From NCBI GenBank assembly GCA_017649925.1, contig JAGCFX010000059.1:1-50056 (forward strand): a DNA stretch of 50,056 nucleotides. Reading direction: 5' to 3'. The stretch's first letter is position 1; the number at the start of each line of letters is the position of its first letter. This DNA is from Paludibacteraceae bacterium. GTDB taxonomy: Bacteria > Bacteroidota > Bacteroidia > Bacteroidales > Paludibacteraceae. Shown here in pieces: positions 24,786-33,865 of this stretch. The position numbers were made by a program, and so were the translations under genes. The notes beneath the pieces were generated by a model. The model had not been told where the DNA came from. It made no database searches and worked only from the letters and a program-made list of their open reading frames with translations.

Positions 24786-25733
24786 ATGGAAAAACAACAT
24801 GAGTTAAATTTCTTGGACCTTTGTGCCGCCTGTGGCCGCGCGATTGGTCGGGCTTGCGTAGCGTGCTGGCACTTATTCGGTTACATGGTGCGTCTTTCGG
24901 TTCGTTATTGGTGGCTGGTGGTTACCATTGTTGCGCTCGCTATTGCAGCCGCTTTGTATTACACTCGCTTCGAGAACCTCAACTTCAAAGTGAATGGCAT
25001 CGTATTGCTTAACGGACCTACAATCCAGCAGTTCGAGAGAAGCTATACACCGATGTGTACGGGCGTTACATTGGCACCCTATGAACTTATTGCGCCGTTC
25101 GTTTGGCATAAAACGATTCGTGACTTCAGAACCTACCGCGTTATTGATGCCAAGGGAGACGGAACGGCCGATTGGATTGATTTTGATTATAAATCCAACC
25201 CATTGGACACGAGCAATGTACAGATGCAAGATCGTCTGTGTCTGCAGTTCCGTATGAAATGCCGTAAACTTGATTCGCTACCTGAGGTGGAAACGGCTAT
25301 TCTCAGTTATCTGAACGCCAGTCCTGTTTTGCTGCAGGCATACGACACCTACATGCAGAATATGCGTGAAGAAGCGGCATTCAATCATCGTCAGGCAGAG
25401 AAACTCGATAGTCTCACCAGTTGCTATTATTTCAATCCTGCATCAGAAGCCACACCGCGCAGCAGTGGTGTCAGCTTCTACGGCGACCGCGAGATTAAAT
25501 TGTTCTTGCAGGATATCTACAAGCAACATGAGCATATGCGGCAAGTGGACCACCGCTTACAATTAGCGACTGCCCCGATAACGCTGGAGAACCATTTTTC
25601 AATAGACCCAACGCCTACGAACAGTCGCAAAAAATTCTTGCCGTTATTTATCCTATTCGGCTGGCTCTTTGCTTGCGGACTTGCGGAGATAATCGACAAA
25701 CGCAAAGCTATTTGCGCTTGGCTAAAACAATAA
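24786..25733 (+). CDS. Wzz-like two-helix membrane protein
   Basis: 315 residues, not recognised by name. A cytoplasmic N-terminus contains several Cys (LCAACGRAIGRACVACW, residues 12-28); a membrane helix is at about 41-60 (WLVVTIVALAIAAALYY), then a periplasmic domain of about 220 residues, with a second helix near 281-300 (LPLFILFGWLFACGLAEI) and a short basic end. This topology matches chain-length determinants (Wzz/PCP), but the Pro-rich second-helix motif of Wzz is not clear. It follows ftsZ by 12 bp, so it is probably expressed with the division genes. Its last 26 bp overlap the convergent dedA gene. Confidence 0.6.
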   Translation: MEKQHELNFLDLCAACGRAIGRACVACWHLFGYMVRLSVRYWWLVVTIVALAIAAALYYTRFENLNFKVNGIVLLNGPTIQQFERSYTPMCTGVTLAPYELIAPFVWHKTIRDFRTYRVIDAKGDGTADWIDFDYKSNPLDTSNVQMQDRLCLQFRMKCRKLDSLPEVETAILSYLNASPVLLQAYDTYMQNMREEAAFNHRQAEKLDSLTSCYYFNPASEATPRSSGVSFYGDREIKLFLQDIYKQHEHMRQVDHRLQLATAPITLENHFSIDPTPTNSRKKFLPLFILFGWLFACGLAEIIDKRKAICAWLKQ

Positions 25734-26361
25734 GTTTCTTCACGACGAAGTAAACAACAACAACGCCGAAAAGTATCAGTATAGCCACGCTCAGTTCGTG
25801 GCTATATTCTTTGATACGGTCCATTTGTCCGGCGGCTACGTAACCCAGTGCGGCAAGAATACAGTTCCATATAAACGCCCCGAGGAACGTCCACCATAGG
25901 AAAGCACCGAAATGCATGCGGCTCAGACCCGCTGGAATGGAAATCAACTGGCGTATGCCGGGGATGAAACGACCGATAAACGTGGATACGTTCCCTTTCT
26001 CGCGGAAATACTCCTCCGCTTTCTGCAGTTTCTCGCCCGACAGCAGGCACATATGCCCAATCTTGCTGTCCGCGAACTTATAGATGATGAGGCGTCCGAG
26101 CCATACGCTCAGACCATAGTTGATAATTGCGCCTATCATCGCCCCTAAGGTTCCGAAAAGCACAATGATAAGTACGTCCAGAGTATAGTTTCCCGTAGCG
26201 CACAGAACGCTCTCCGGTTGACCTGCCACAAACGCAGCGGGAGGGATGACCACTTCGCTCGGGAAGGGGATGAACGAACTCTCTACCGCCATCAGCGCGG
26301 TTATCGACGCATAGTTCATATGCGCCGAATACCACGTGATAAGATTATCAATCAGACTCAT
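25708..26361 (-). CDS. DedA-family membrane protein
   Basis: 217 residues with about five hydrophobic segments. Signature parts: SSFIPFPSEVVIPPAAFVAG near the N-terminus, the conserved GAMIGAIINYGLSVWLGR, the amphipathic FREKGNVSTFIGRFIPGIRQLISIPAGLSRM (in pieces about 117-147) with the family's F/G-x-R-F-I-P-G-x-R motif, and a final helix with a Lys-rich end. DedA proteins act as flippases or scaffolds for undecaprenyl phosphate or phospholipids and depend on the proton motive force. It begins right at the end of the ion transporter gene (no spacer), so it is the last gene of the lepA series. Confidence 0.9.
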   Translation of the reverse strand: MSLIDNLITWYSAHMNYASITALMAVESSFIPFPSEVVIPPAAFVAGQPESVLCATGNYTLDVLIIVLFGTLGAMIGAIINYGLSVWLGRLIIYKFADSKIGHMCLLSGEKLQKAEEYFREKGNVSTFIGRFIPGIRQLISIPAGLSRMHFGAFLWWTFLGAFIWNCILAALGYVAAGQMDRIKEYSHELSVAILILFGVVVVYFVVKKLIVLAKRK

Positions 26362-27663
26362 TTAGATAAAGAGTAATTGTACAATGATATATACCGGCAG
26401 GAGGATGATAAGGCTGAACTTAATCATGTATCCAAAGAAGCTCGGCATGTCGATACCTTCTTGCTCGGCAATGGACTTCACCATGAAGTTAGGACCGTTA
26501 CCGATATACGTCATAGCTCCGAAGAACACGGCACCCATAGAAATGGCTTTGAGGAAGGGGTCGGAAGCCAGACCGGCCACCTCTCCGAACGGAGCCATCG
26601 AGTTGAATACCATCGCTGTCGGGGCATTATCGAGGAACGCCGACAGCAGACCGGTCGTATAGACATATTGCCAGGGTTGGCTGATGAACTCCTGGATTTG
26701 TCCTTTCATGCTCTCCAGATACATCAGCGCCGGAGTCATGGTGGCGAAGATACCCAGGAATACGCAGGCGACCTCCAGGATAGGAGTCCAGTTGTAGTTG
26801 TTCTTCACGCGTACTTCTTTCTTCGTCGTTACCCACGAACCGAGAATAATGAGGATGAACGCCCATTCACGCAGAAGTTTCAGGAACCACGGAGCATCGT
26901 GTGCACCCATTGCGGGGATATATTTCGGATTGATAAACATCGTGGAAGCAATCACGCAGAGTAGCCAGAAGATATTAATCAATCCGCTCACTTCCGTTTC
27001 TGTACTCTCGCGCACATCGGCCATGATGTTCTCTATCGGCTCTTTGCGGTAGAAATAGGTATCTACAATGAAGTAAATCACTAACAGCAGTGCCCCGGTT
27101 ACCAGCCATTCGCCCACCATGTTCTGCAACCACCATGTAAAGTCCGCACCTTTCTGGAAGAGAAGGAACAAAGGAGGATCGCCGAGCGGTGAAAGCAGAC
27201 CACCACAGTTAGCGACAATGGCGATGAAGAACAGGACGGTGTGAACGCGGTACTTACGTTGCTGGATGGTTGATAGCAGCAGACGGATAAGCAGCATCGC
27301 AGCGCCGGTTGTTCCCATAAAAGATGCCAGCACCCAGCCGACAGTCAGGATGATGGTGTTGACCAACGGAGTCGCCTTCAAGTCACCTCGGATACAGATA
27401 CCGCCGGTGGTGACGAACAGCGCCATCAGCAATAAAATGAACGGCACGTAGTCGTAAATCATCTGGTGAATCAACTCGTGGTCCATGCCGTTGAGGCATA
27501 ACCAGATGCCAACAGGCGTACCGAGCAGCAGAGACACATACAACTTGTGCAGATTATGCTCCCACCACTCGCCAACATGGGGAATGAGGGGCAGCACGGC
27601 AATGCAGAGAAGCATCACCACAAACGGGATTAACATCCACGCAGGAATTAAATGCTCTAACAT
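26362..27663 (-). CDS. NhaD/citrate-type ion transporter (sodium:proton antiporter)
   Basis: 433 residues with about eleven membrane helices; ion-transporter (IT) superfamily. Conserved pieces: MGTTGAAMLLIRLLL, NCGGLLSPLGDPPLFLLF (about 154-171), and the second-half counterpart SAFLDNAPTAMVF (about 341-353) followed by GAMTYIGNGPNFMVKSIAE. These inverted-repeat motifs with Asp-Asn and Gly-Asp-Pro match the NhaD and ArsB-like antiporters; sodium is the likeliest substrate, but citrate or another anion cannot be excluded. It stands between lepA (40 bp upstream, no promoter seen) and dedA. Confidence 0.82.
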   Translation of the reverse strand: MLEHLIPAWMLIPFVVMLLCIAVLPLIPHVGEWWEHNLHKLYVSLLLGTPVGIWLCLNGMDHELIHQMIYDYVPFILLLMALFVTTGGICIRGDLKATPLVNTIILTVGWVLASFMGTTGAAMLLIRLLLSTIQQRKYRVHTVLFFIAIVANCGGLLSPLGDPPLFLLFQKGADFTWWLQNMVGEWLVTGALLLVIYFIVDTYFYRKEPIENIMADVRESTETEVSGLINIFWLLCVIASTMFINPKYIPAMGAHDAPWFLKLLREWAFILIILGSWVTTKKEVRVKNNYNWTPILEVACVFLGIFATMTPALMYLESMKGQIQEFISQPWQYVYTTGLLSAFLDNAPTAMVFNSMAPFGEVAGLASDPFLKAISMGAVFFGAMTYIGNGPNFMVKSIAEQEGIDMPSFFGYMIKFSLIILLPVYIIVQLLFI

Positions 27664-27703
27664 GATATTTTTTGTTTTGTTAAATTGTTTTCGACTTTCG
27701 AGT

Positions 27704-29479
27704 TTAGTCTAACTTAAGCACCGCTAGGAATGCTTTTTGCGGGACTTCCACGTTGCCAATCTGCTTCATACGTTTCTTTCCGCGCTTCTGCTTCTCGAGC
27801 AGCTTACGTTTACGGCTCACGTCACCACCATAACATTTCGCCAACACATCTTTGCGAACTTGTTTAACTGTCTCGCGGGCTATAATCTTGGCTCCTATCG
27901 CGGCTTGGATAGCAATATCGAACTGTTGGCGCGGCAATAACTCTTTGAGTTTTTCGCACATGCGCCGCCCGAAATCCACCGCATTGTCGCGATGAGTCAG
28001 GGTACTCAACGCATCGACCTGCTCGCCGTTCAGCAATATATCCAGTTTCACAAGGTTAGAAGGTCTGAAGCCGTTCATGTGCCAGTCAAATGAAGCGTAG
28101 CCTTTGGAAATCGATTTGAGTTTGTCGTAGAAATCGATGACAATCTCGCCAAGCGGCATGTCGAAGAGAAGTTCCATGCGGTTACCGGATATATATTCTT
28201 GCTTGACAAGTTCGCCGCGCTTACCAAGGCAAAGTGTCATAATAGGTCCTATATAATCAGCCGTGGTGATGACTGATGCACGGATATATGGTTCCTCAAT
28301 GCGGTCAATCTCCGTCAGATCCGGCATGCCGGCAGGGTTATGCACTTCAACAAGCCCTCCGTCTTTGGTGTAAACATTATAACTAACGTTCGGCACCGTG
28401 GTGATAACATCCATGTCGAATTCGCGGTCTAGTCGTTCCTGCACAATCTCCATGTGTAGCAATCCAAGGAATCCGCAGCGGAATCCGAAACCTAACGCCA
28501 TCGAACTCTCCGGTTGGAAGGTCAGACTCGCATCGTTCAACTGCAACTTCTCCAGGCTTGCCCTTAGGTCCTCATAATCCTCACTCTCAATTGGATACAC
28601 ACCAGCAAACACCATCGGTTTTGCTTCTTCAAAACCATCAATGGCTTTGTCGCACGGACGTGCTACATGCGTAATGGTGTCACCCACTTTGACTTCCGTA
28701 CTCGTCTTGATGCCGGAGATGATGTAGCCTACATTACCGGCACTAATCTCCTTGCGCGGACTCATATCCAGTTTGAGGATTCCAATCTCGTCGGCGTCAT
28801 ATTCTTTGCCGGTATTCACAAACCGTACTCGGTCTCCGGAGTGCATTGTGCCGTTGACGACTTTGAAATACGCGATTATTCCGCGGAAACTATTAAAGAC
28901 GCTATCGAAAACCAAGCATTGAAGCGGTGCTTGCGGATCGCCAACAGGCGCAGGAATACGCTCAATGATAGCGTCAAGAATCTCTGTTACTCCTTCGCCT
29001 GTCTTGGCAGAGCAGCGCAATATATCCTCGCGTTTGCAGCCGAGCAAATCAACAATCTCGTCCTCTACACGCTCGGGCATAGCGTTTTCCATATCGCATT
29101 TGTTGAGAATCGGAATAATCTCGAGGTCATGCTCAATGGCCATATAGAGGTTGGAGATTGTCTGCGCTTGCACTCCTTGTGTGGCGTCCACAACAAGTAC
29201 TGCACCCTCACATGCTGCGATAGAACGGCTCACTTCATAACTGAAATCGACATGCCCCGGAGTGTCAATGAGGTTGAGCGTGTATCCCTTATAATCCATC
29301 TGGATAGCATGGCTCTTGATGGTGATGCCACGTTCTTTCTCCAATTCCATGTCATCAAGCACCTGGTTCTCCATGTTGCGAACATCAACCGTCCCGGTCA
29401 ACTCCAACATGCGGTCTGCCAGCGTACTTTTGCCGTGGTCTATATGCGCAATAATGCAGAAATTACGTATATTCTTCAT
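27704..29479 (-). CDS. lepA: Elongation factor 4 (LepA)
   Basis: Ribosome-bound GTPase related to EF-G, thought to aid initiation or back-translocation under stress. 591 residues from the ATG at 29479 ([18 protein letters not shown]). The upstream extension to 29530 lies across the promoter and was rejected. Motifs: G1 [15 protein letters not shown]2 [11 protein letters not shown]3 DTPGHVDF, G4 NKCDM; then domains II, III and V, and the LepA-specific C-terminal domain with [38 protein letters not shown] and GKKRMKQIG. Full length and intact. Confidence 0.96.
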   Translation of the reverse strand: MKNIRNFCIIAHIDHGKSTLADRMLELTGTVDVRNMENQVLDDMELEKERGITIKSHAIQMDYKGYTLNLIDTPGHVDFSYEVSRSIAACEGAVLVVDATQGVQAQTISNLYMAIEHDLEIIPILNKCDMENAMPERVEDEIVDLLGCKREDILRCSAKTGEGVTEILDAIIERIPAPVGDPQAPLQCLVFDSVFNSFRGIIAYFKVVNGTMHSGDRVRFVNTGKEYDADEIGILKLDMSPRKEISAGNVGYIISGIKTSTEVKVGDTITHVARPCDKAIDGFEEAKPMVFAGVYPIESEDYEDLRASLEKLQLNDASLTFQPESSMALGFGFRCGFLGLLHMEIVQERLDREFDMDVITTVPNVSYNVYTKDGGLVEVHNPAGMPDLTEIDRIEEPYIRASVITTADYIGPIMTLCLGKRGELVKQEYISGNRMELLFDMPLGEIVIDFYDKLKSISKGYASFDWHMNGFRPSNLVKLDILLNGEQVDALSTLTHRDNAVDFGRRMCEKLKELLPRQQFDIAIQAAIGAKIIARETVKQVRKDVLAKCYGGDVSRKRKLLEKQKRGKKRMKQIGNVEVPQKAFLAVLKLD

Positions 29480-29499
29480 GTGCGTCTCAAAAATCGCTG

Positions 29500-29531
29500 C
29501 AAAGATACTACTTTTTTTTGAAATGCGCAAG
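29500..29531 (-). promoter_or_regulatory. Promoter for lepA
   Basis: Minus strand: CTTG (29528-29531), 20 bp, TATCTTTG (29500-29507). The leader is only about 15 nt. The box sits 6 bp from the T run of the upstream terminator. Confidence 0.8.
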
Positions 29532-29536
29532 AAAAT

Positions 29537-29575
29537 ACAAAAAAAAACCGGTGCGAAGCTTCTCAGTTACGCACC
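29537..29575 (-). terminator. Terminator of the second acyl-CoA ligase transcript
   Basis: Minus strand: stem GGTGCG...CGCACC (29550-29555 with 29570-29575) followed by a run of T (29537-29547 as A on the plus strand). It lies about 110 bp after the ligase stop, and nothing else is visible in that spacer. Confidence 0.8.
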
Positions 29576-29685
29576 AGGCTTTGACTTCCCATCTCAGAGA
29601 AATCCATCTACTTACTCACTTTAATACAGCGTATTATGGTAACCACCCCACAATACACTGAAGCGTCATTCGACAAATACAGAAC

Positions 29686-31335
29686 TTATTTGTATAAATA
29701 ACGCTTGATTGAGCGTTTCGGAGTCTTCTCAAACTCCGAAGCCACTAATTCAATGGCACTAATCTGACTATATTGAGGCAGATCTTTGTTAACCGCTACG
29801 CGGTTTTCTTCCATCAATTGCGTCAGGGTCTTTGTGCCCAACAACTTCTTGCCCTCTGCAGAAGAATCAGGGAAGACGAGTGCCACAAGTTTATGGTCGC
29901 GATCCACCACAATCGACTCTACCACGCAGGGCATCGAGTTGAGTTTGTCTTCCAGTTCTTCCGGGTATATATTCTGTCCGCTGGCACCAAGAATCATGTT
30001 CTTTGAGCGTCCGTGAATATAGATATTTCCTGCTTTGTCAAGCACGCCGAGGTCGCCCGTGCGCATCCAGCCGTCTGCCGTGAATACTGCTTTGGTAGCC
30101 TCTTCGTTCTTATAATAGCCCTTCATGACGTTGATTCCTTTGACTTGAATCTCGCCGTCTTTGCTTGTCGGATCTTCGGAGTCGATACGTACGTGACATT
30201 GCGGCAACTCTTTTCCGCAGCTATGGAATGCGTAATCCCACCAGTCTTCGTAACTGATCAGCGGACCGCATTCGGTCATGCCATATCCAACGCAATATTG
30301 GAATTTGATATCATGCAGCACTTGCTCTACTTCGCCGTTAAGCGCTGCGCCACCAATAATCAGATAACGCAACTGTCCGCCGAACATCTTGTCCAGTCCT
30401 TCTTTCACTTTACCGCGAATCAGATTCTTGAGTAGCGGTGTCTTCCACATGATTTTCATTGCAGGCGAACTGATCTTCGGCAGTACACCTTTCTTGATGA
30501 TTTTCTCTACCACCAGAGGTACTGTCAAAATCATGAACGGCTTCACTTGTGCGAACGCTTTCATAAGCACGGTAGGAGTCGGTGCTTGCGTGAGGAAGAA
30601 TACTTGCGCACCTTCGCAAACCTGATAAAGGAATTCGAACATAAGTCCGAACATATGTGCGATAGGCAGCATCGACAGCACTGTGTCGCCCGGTTTGTGC
30701 GGAATACGAGTGTGCGCAAATTCTACGTTGCCGCTTAAGTTCAAATGCGTCAGCATAACGCCCTTCGGGTTGCCCGTTGAGCCGCTGGTATAGTTGATCA
30801 CGGCGAGGTCGTCGTAGTTATCGGTAGGATAATGCACATCCTCAATCGACACACCATTTGGATAAGCTTTCTTGAATGCTTTGTCTGCTCCTTCGAATTT
30901 CTTACGGAACTTATCATCCGCCTCAACGATGCTCATGTCGTCCATGAAGATGGTGCCCTTCAAACCCTTCATCTGTGTGGCATCGATTTTCTTCTTCACA
31001 TTTGGACCAACATACAGCAGAATAGCCTCCGAGTGGTCTACTAACGAATAGATGCCTTCGGCTGTGAAATCCGGAAGGATGCTGACGACCACTGCTTTAT
31101 AACTCTCAATGGCGAGGAAAAGCAAACCCCAGTTGGCGCAGTTGCGACCGCATAGTGCAATCTTGTCGCCCTCCTTGATTCCTAGCTCGCGCCATGTGAT
31201 ATGTAACTTTGCAATAGACTCTGCCAACTCAGCATAGGTGTAGCGATTTTCTCCGTCCAGATCAGTCATTGCAAGACTGTTCCAGTCCTTTTGCATTGTC
31301 TCTTGCAAGTACGATAGATAATGTTTTGTTGCCAT
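29686..31335 (-). CDS. Long-chain acyl-CoA synthetase (AMP-binding), paralogue 2
   Basis: 549 residues, ANL superfamily, same architecture as the ligase at 13526-15202. Motifs: AVINYTSGSTGNPKGVML (about 179-196), VGYGMTECGPLISYEDWW (about 345-362), WMRTGDLGVLDKAGNIYIHGR and C-terminal KTPKRSIKRYLYK with the catalytic Lys. No membrane segment, so probably cytoplasmic and membrane-associated. It lies 105 bp behind a TetR regulator gene. That spacer has a -10-like TATCTTTG preceded by an inverted repeat where the -33 box would be, suggesting regulated transcription. Fatty acids released by the patatin or taken in by the TonB receptor upstream are possible substrates. Confidence 0.9.
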   Translation of the reverse strand: MATKHYLSYLQETMQKDWNSLAMTDLDGENRYTYAELAESIAKLHITWRELGIKEGDKIALCGRNCANWGLLFLAIESYKAVVVSILPDFTAEGIYSLVDHSEAILLYVGPNVKKKIDATQMKGLKGTIFMDDMSIVEADDKFRKKFEGADKAFKKAYPNGVSIEDVHYPTDNYDDLAVINYTSGSTGNPKGVMLTHLNLSGNVEFAHTRIPHKPGDTVLSMLPIAHMFGLMFEFLYQVCEGAQVFFLTQAPTPTVLMKAFAQVKPFMILTVPLVVEKIIKKGVLPKISSPAMKIMWKTPLLKNLIRGKVKEGLDKMFGGQLRYLIIGGAALNGEVEQVLHDIKFQYCVGYGMTECGPLISYEDWWDYAFHSCGKELPQCHVRIDSEDPTSKDGEIQVKGINVMKGYYKNEEATKAVFTADGWMRTGDLGVLDKAGNIYIHGRSKNMILGASGQNIYPEELEDKLNSMPCVVESIVVDRDHKLVALVFPDSSAEGKKLLGTKTLTQLMEENRVAVNKDLPQYSQISAIELVASEFEKTPKRSIKRYLYK

Positions 31336-31390
31336 AATTTTGATTTAATGCTTTTATTGAGTAAGTGCTTCACTCGTAACGTTTCGGTTG

Positions 31391-31423
31391 CAAAGATAAT
31401 ACTTAATTTCTGAACAATCGTTC
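31391..31423 (-). promoter_or_regulatory. Possible regulated promoter and operator for acyl-CoA ligase 2
   Basis: Minus strand: TATCTTTG (31391-31398) has the -7 consensus, but no TTTG lies 20 bp upstream. Instead the inverted repeat GAAC-N4-GTTC (31412-31423) covers the -33 position. TetR-family sites are inverted repeats that overlap promoters, so this may be the operator of the regulator encoded next door. Confidence 0.45.
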
Positions 31424-31440
31424 GAAAAAGTGAAAAATCT

Positions 31441-32031
31441 TCAAATTTTAAGTAATTTAAGTAATTCGCGATATGTTTTTTCCAATAATGAAAAGTTCAT
31501 TGGTGTTTGACCCAGTCCTGCATCATAACTGTTTTTGACGTGTGTGAACATAATGGCAATCTGTTCGCGGTCAATATCACGGCGTATATGTCCTGCACGC
31601 TGGTCATTGTAGATGGCTTTACGCCATAACTCCAGTTCTTTGAGGGCAAGACGCTGTGCTCTACGGTGTATGGAAGGGAACTTTGTGTGGGCAGAGAACA
31701 TAAGGTCGTTGAAATTGGCAACGTTGATAGCTTTATTCTCAAAGGTCATTAACGCGTCCCTCAGACTATTGAAATACACAAACATAGCTTCAATGGTTTC
31801 TTCAATCCCTGCGCCCTCCGGCACGCTGTCTAATGAACGCTGTTTGGGGTCAAAGAAGTACTTGTTCATGCATGTTTCAAAGAGTTCATCCTGGTCTTTG
31901 AAATAGTAATAGAGTGTGCCACGACCGATATCAAGTGCGAACTGCAAGTCGGTAATACTTACGTTCTGATAACCTTTCAAAGCATAGAGCTCCATAGCTT
32001 TGCGGATGATATAATCCCTTCTGTCTTTCAT
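31441..32031 (-). CDS. TetR/AcrR-family transcriptional regulator
   Basis: 196 residues. N-terminal helix-turn-helix: IIRKAMELYALKGYQNVSI and TDLQFALDIGRGTLYYYFKD (about 8-48), the standard TetR recognition helix with YYYF. The ligand-binding half is helical and ends LLEKTYRELLKLLKI. The ligand is unknown; TetR regulators next to acyl-CoA ligases often sense acyl-CoA (FadR-type), which is a suggestion from context. It lies 1 bp after the TonB receptor stop, so is cotranscribed with it, and is immediately upstream of the acyl-CoA ligase. Confidence 0.88.
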   Translation of the reverse strand: MKDRRDYIIRKAMELYALKGYQNVSITDLQFALDIGRGTLYYYFKDQDELFETCMNKYFFDPKQRSLDSVPEGAGIEETIEAMFVYFNSLRDALMTFENKAINVANFNDLMFSAHTKFPSIHRRAQRLALKELELWRKAIYNDQRAGHIRRDIDREQIAIMFTHVKNSYDAGLGQTPMNFSLLEKTYRELLKLLKI

Positions 32032-32032
32032 G

Positions 32033-33865
32033 TTATAAAGTAGCCGTCAGGCTGATTTGTCCGTGCACGCCGGGGGCTAAAACGCCGCCGTAGTCATAAT
32101 AATGACGGTTGGTCATATTGGTGCATTCGATGGCTACGCGTATAGGCGCGAGTTCCAAATAAATACTTCCGTCCAATAATAATGCAGGCTTATAAGCATT
32201 GCCCGGCGTACCGTATATATCAACGTATGTTCCCTCGCGTTGTTGCCATCTCATCGCCCAATTCGCACCTACGCAACCTTTGGACCAGACATATATACCA
32301 TGGTTGATATGTACACTCACTTTGTGACGTAGGTAGTCCAGGTAATTGCTCTTCGCTTTGGTTAAATCGAGCGACAGGTTGGTGTAAGCATAGCGCACCG
32401 TGATGCCTCGTAACCATGCGTTGAGCCGGTAACAGGCTTCTGTTTCTACGCCAAATGTGTTCACTTGATTCTGATTGGTTGCATAAAAGAGACTATCTGT
32501 CTCATTATATGTCCAGTCGATGATATCTTGTCCCCAACGGTAGTATATGTCGCCCGCCACATGCAGACTGCCCGCTTTTTCCCAACACCATGTATATTGA
32601 CTGCCCACAGATAATGTCCACGCTTTCTCGGCTTTCAAATCTGTTCGTCCTCGTTGCACACCGGCTTTATAGTAAAGATCAGTCCATGTAGGCATGCGCA
32701 GTGACCTGCCAGCTGCAATATAAACAGCACCTGTCTGCAAATACGTATAACCGATGTTCGCAGCGCCGGAACCGTACCAACCAAACCATGTGTTATAATG
32801 TCCGGCAATGCCGATAGATGCTGCTAATCCGCGCCATAAAAACTGCTGCTCGGCGCTTAACGACGTTTGCAGGCGGTTATGTAATCCCATGTTCGTCGAG
32901 TTGATGTATTCGTCCTTGAATTCCGCACCAAAGGACGTGCGACCGATCTTGGAGGCATAGTGCGCATTTAATGATGCTTGTGTGTTGTGCGTCCAATGGC
33001 GATTGGTAGACGTACCGCGATGCCATTCGTACCGGTCATATTGTCCGCGGTAGGCCATGCTTGCTGTCAAAGACCAATGTTGTCCAATTGATGCGTTATA
33101 GCGAGCACTTGCAAATAGCGTTCGTGTGGCATCGAACTGGTCAATACTGGCGAAGCCATAACCTGTGCCGAGCCCTGCGTCTTTGTATTGTGCGCCTATT
33201 TGTGCATCAAGCCCCCGCCAACGTGTCTGCAAGTATAGGTCCGCCAATTGATAGTCAGTATTATGCAATGCCTCGCGTTCTTTGTCATTGGCTTGCGGCG
33301 CATAATAACCTTCACTACGGGCATACTCTGCCGACGCATTTACATGTACTTCACCGCGCGCCCAACTCCCAACATATACGGGATTTGCATCACCGTTCGT
33401 ACCGGCATTCAGTTGTAGAATATACTTGTCTTCGGTCGCGTTGCGCGTAACGATATTAATCGCGCCTGCAAAAGCACCCGTAAGGCATGCCGATGTGGCT
33501 TGCAATATCTCAATACGTTCAATAAGCGCCGTGCTGACCGGTATATTCATGTTGTAATGCCCTGTCTGTGCGTCTTGAAGACTGACTCCATTGAGCAATA
33601 TCAATACTTGATCAAAAGTTCCGCCGTACAGACTCACATCGCTCTGCGCATTACTCGCACCACGCGAACGCACATCAATACCCGGTAAGTAAGCCAAGAT
33701 GTCTGCTATATTGGTAATAGGTAACGCTGCAATCTCGTCATGACTCACTTGTGTTACCAGTTGAAAGGCATCTGACTGTACTTGTGCCCGTTCCGCCACT
33801 ACCTCCACTTCATCTATCTGAAAAGGCGAAACGGCCAATAATATCGCGAACAACAGGTTATGCAC
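32033..33865 (-). CDS. TonB-dependent outer-membrane receptor
   Basis: 610 residues from a GTG start, short for a receptor and close in size to BtuB. A brief signal peptide (MHNLLFAILLAVSPF) is followed by a TonB-box-like DEVEVVAERAQ. The plug domain holds ITNIADILAYLPGIDVRSRG, SDVSLYGGTFDQVLILLNGV, and IERIEILQATSACLTGAFAGAINIVTR (in pieces, about 52-145). A 22-strand barrel follows, to the C-terminal ISLTATL. No carboxypeptidase-like N-terminal domain, so not a SusC. No SusD partner. Substrate unknown; the patatin and acyl-CoA ligase neighbours suggest a lipid-like molecule, but vitamin or metal uptake is equally possible. Overlaps the patatin gene by 8 bp. Confidence 0.88.
   Translation of the reverse strand: MHNLLFAILLAVSPFQIDEVEVVAERAQVQSDAFQLVTQVSHDEIAALPITNIADILAYLPGIDVRSRGASNAQSDVSLYGGTFDQVLILLNGVSLQDAQTGHYNMNIPVSTALIERIEILQATSACLTGAFAGAINIVTRNATEDKYILQLNAGTNGDANPVYVGSWARGEVHVNASAEYARSEGYYAPQANDKEREALHNTDYQLADLYLQTRWRGLDAQIGAQYKDAGLGTGYGFASIDQFDATRTLFASARYNASIGQHWSLTASMAYRGQYDRYEWHRGTSTNRHWTHNTQASLNAHYASKIGRTSFGAEFKDEYINSTNMGLHNRLQTSLSAEQQFLWRGLAASIGIAGHYNTWFGWYGSGAANIGYTYLQTGAVYIAAGRSLRMPTWTDLYYKAGVQRGRTDLKAEKAWTLSVGSQYTWCWEKAGSLHVAGDIYYRWGQDIIDWTYNETDSLFYATNQNQVNTFGVETEACYRLNAWLRGITVRYAYTNLSLDLTKAKSNYLDYLRHKVSVHINHGIYVWSKGCVGANWAMRWQQREGTYVDIYGTPGNAYKPALLLDGSIYLELAPIRVAIECTNMTNRHYYDYGGVLAPGVHGQISLTATL

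Noticed and set aside
23826-24800. A 324-codon minus-strand open frame across ftsZ
   Set aside because: Antisense of ftsZ, a certain gene; it is low in motif content.
28667-29521. A 284-codon plus-strand open frame
   Set aside because: Antisense of lepA, which has all GTPase motifs.
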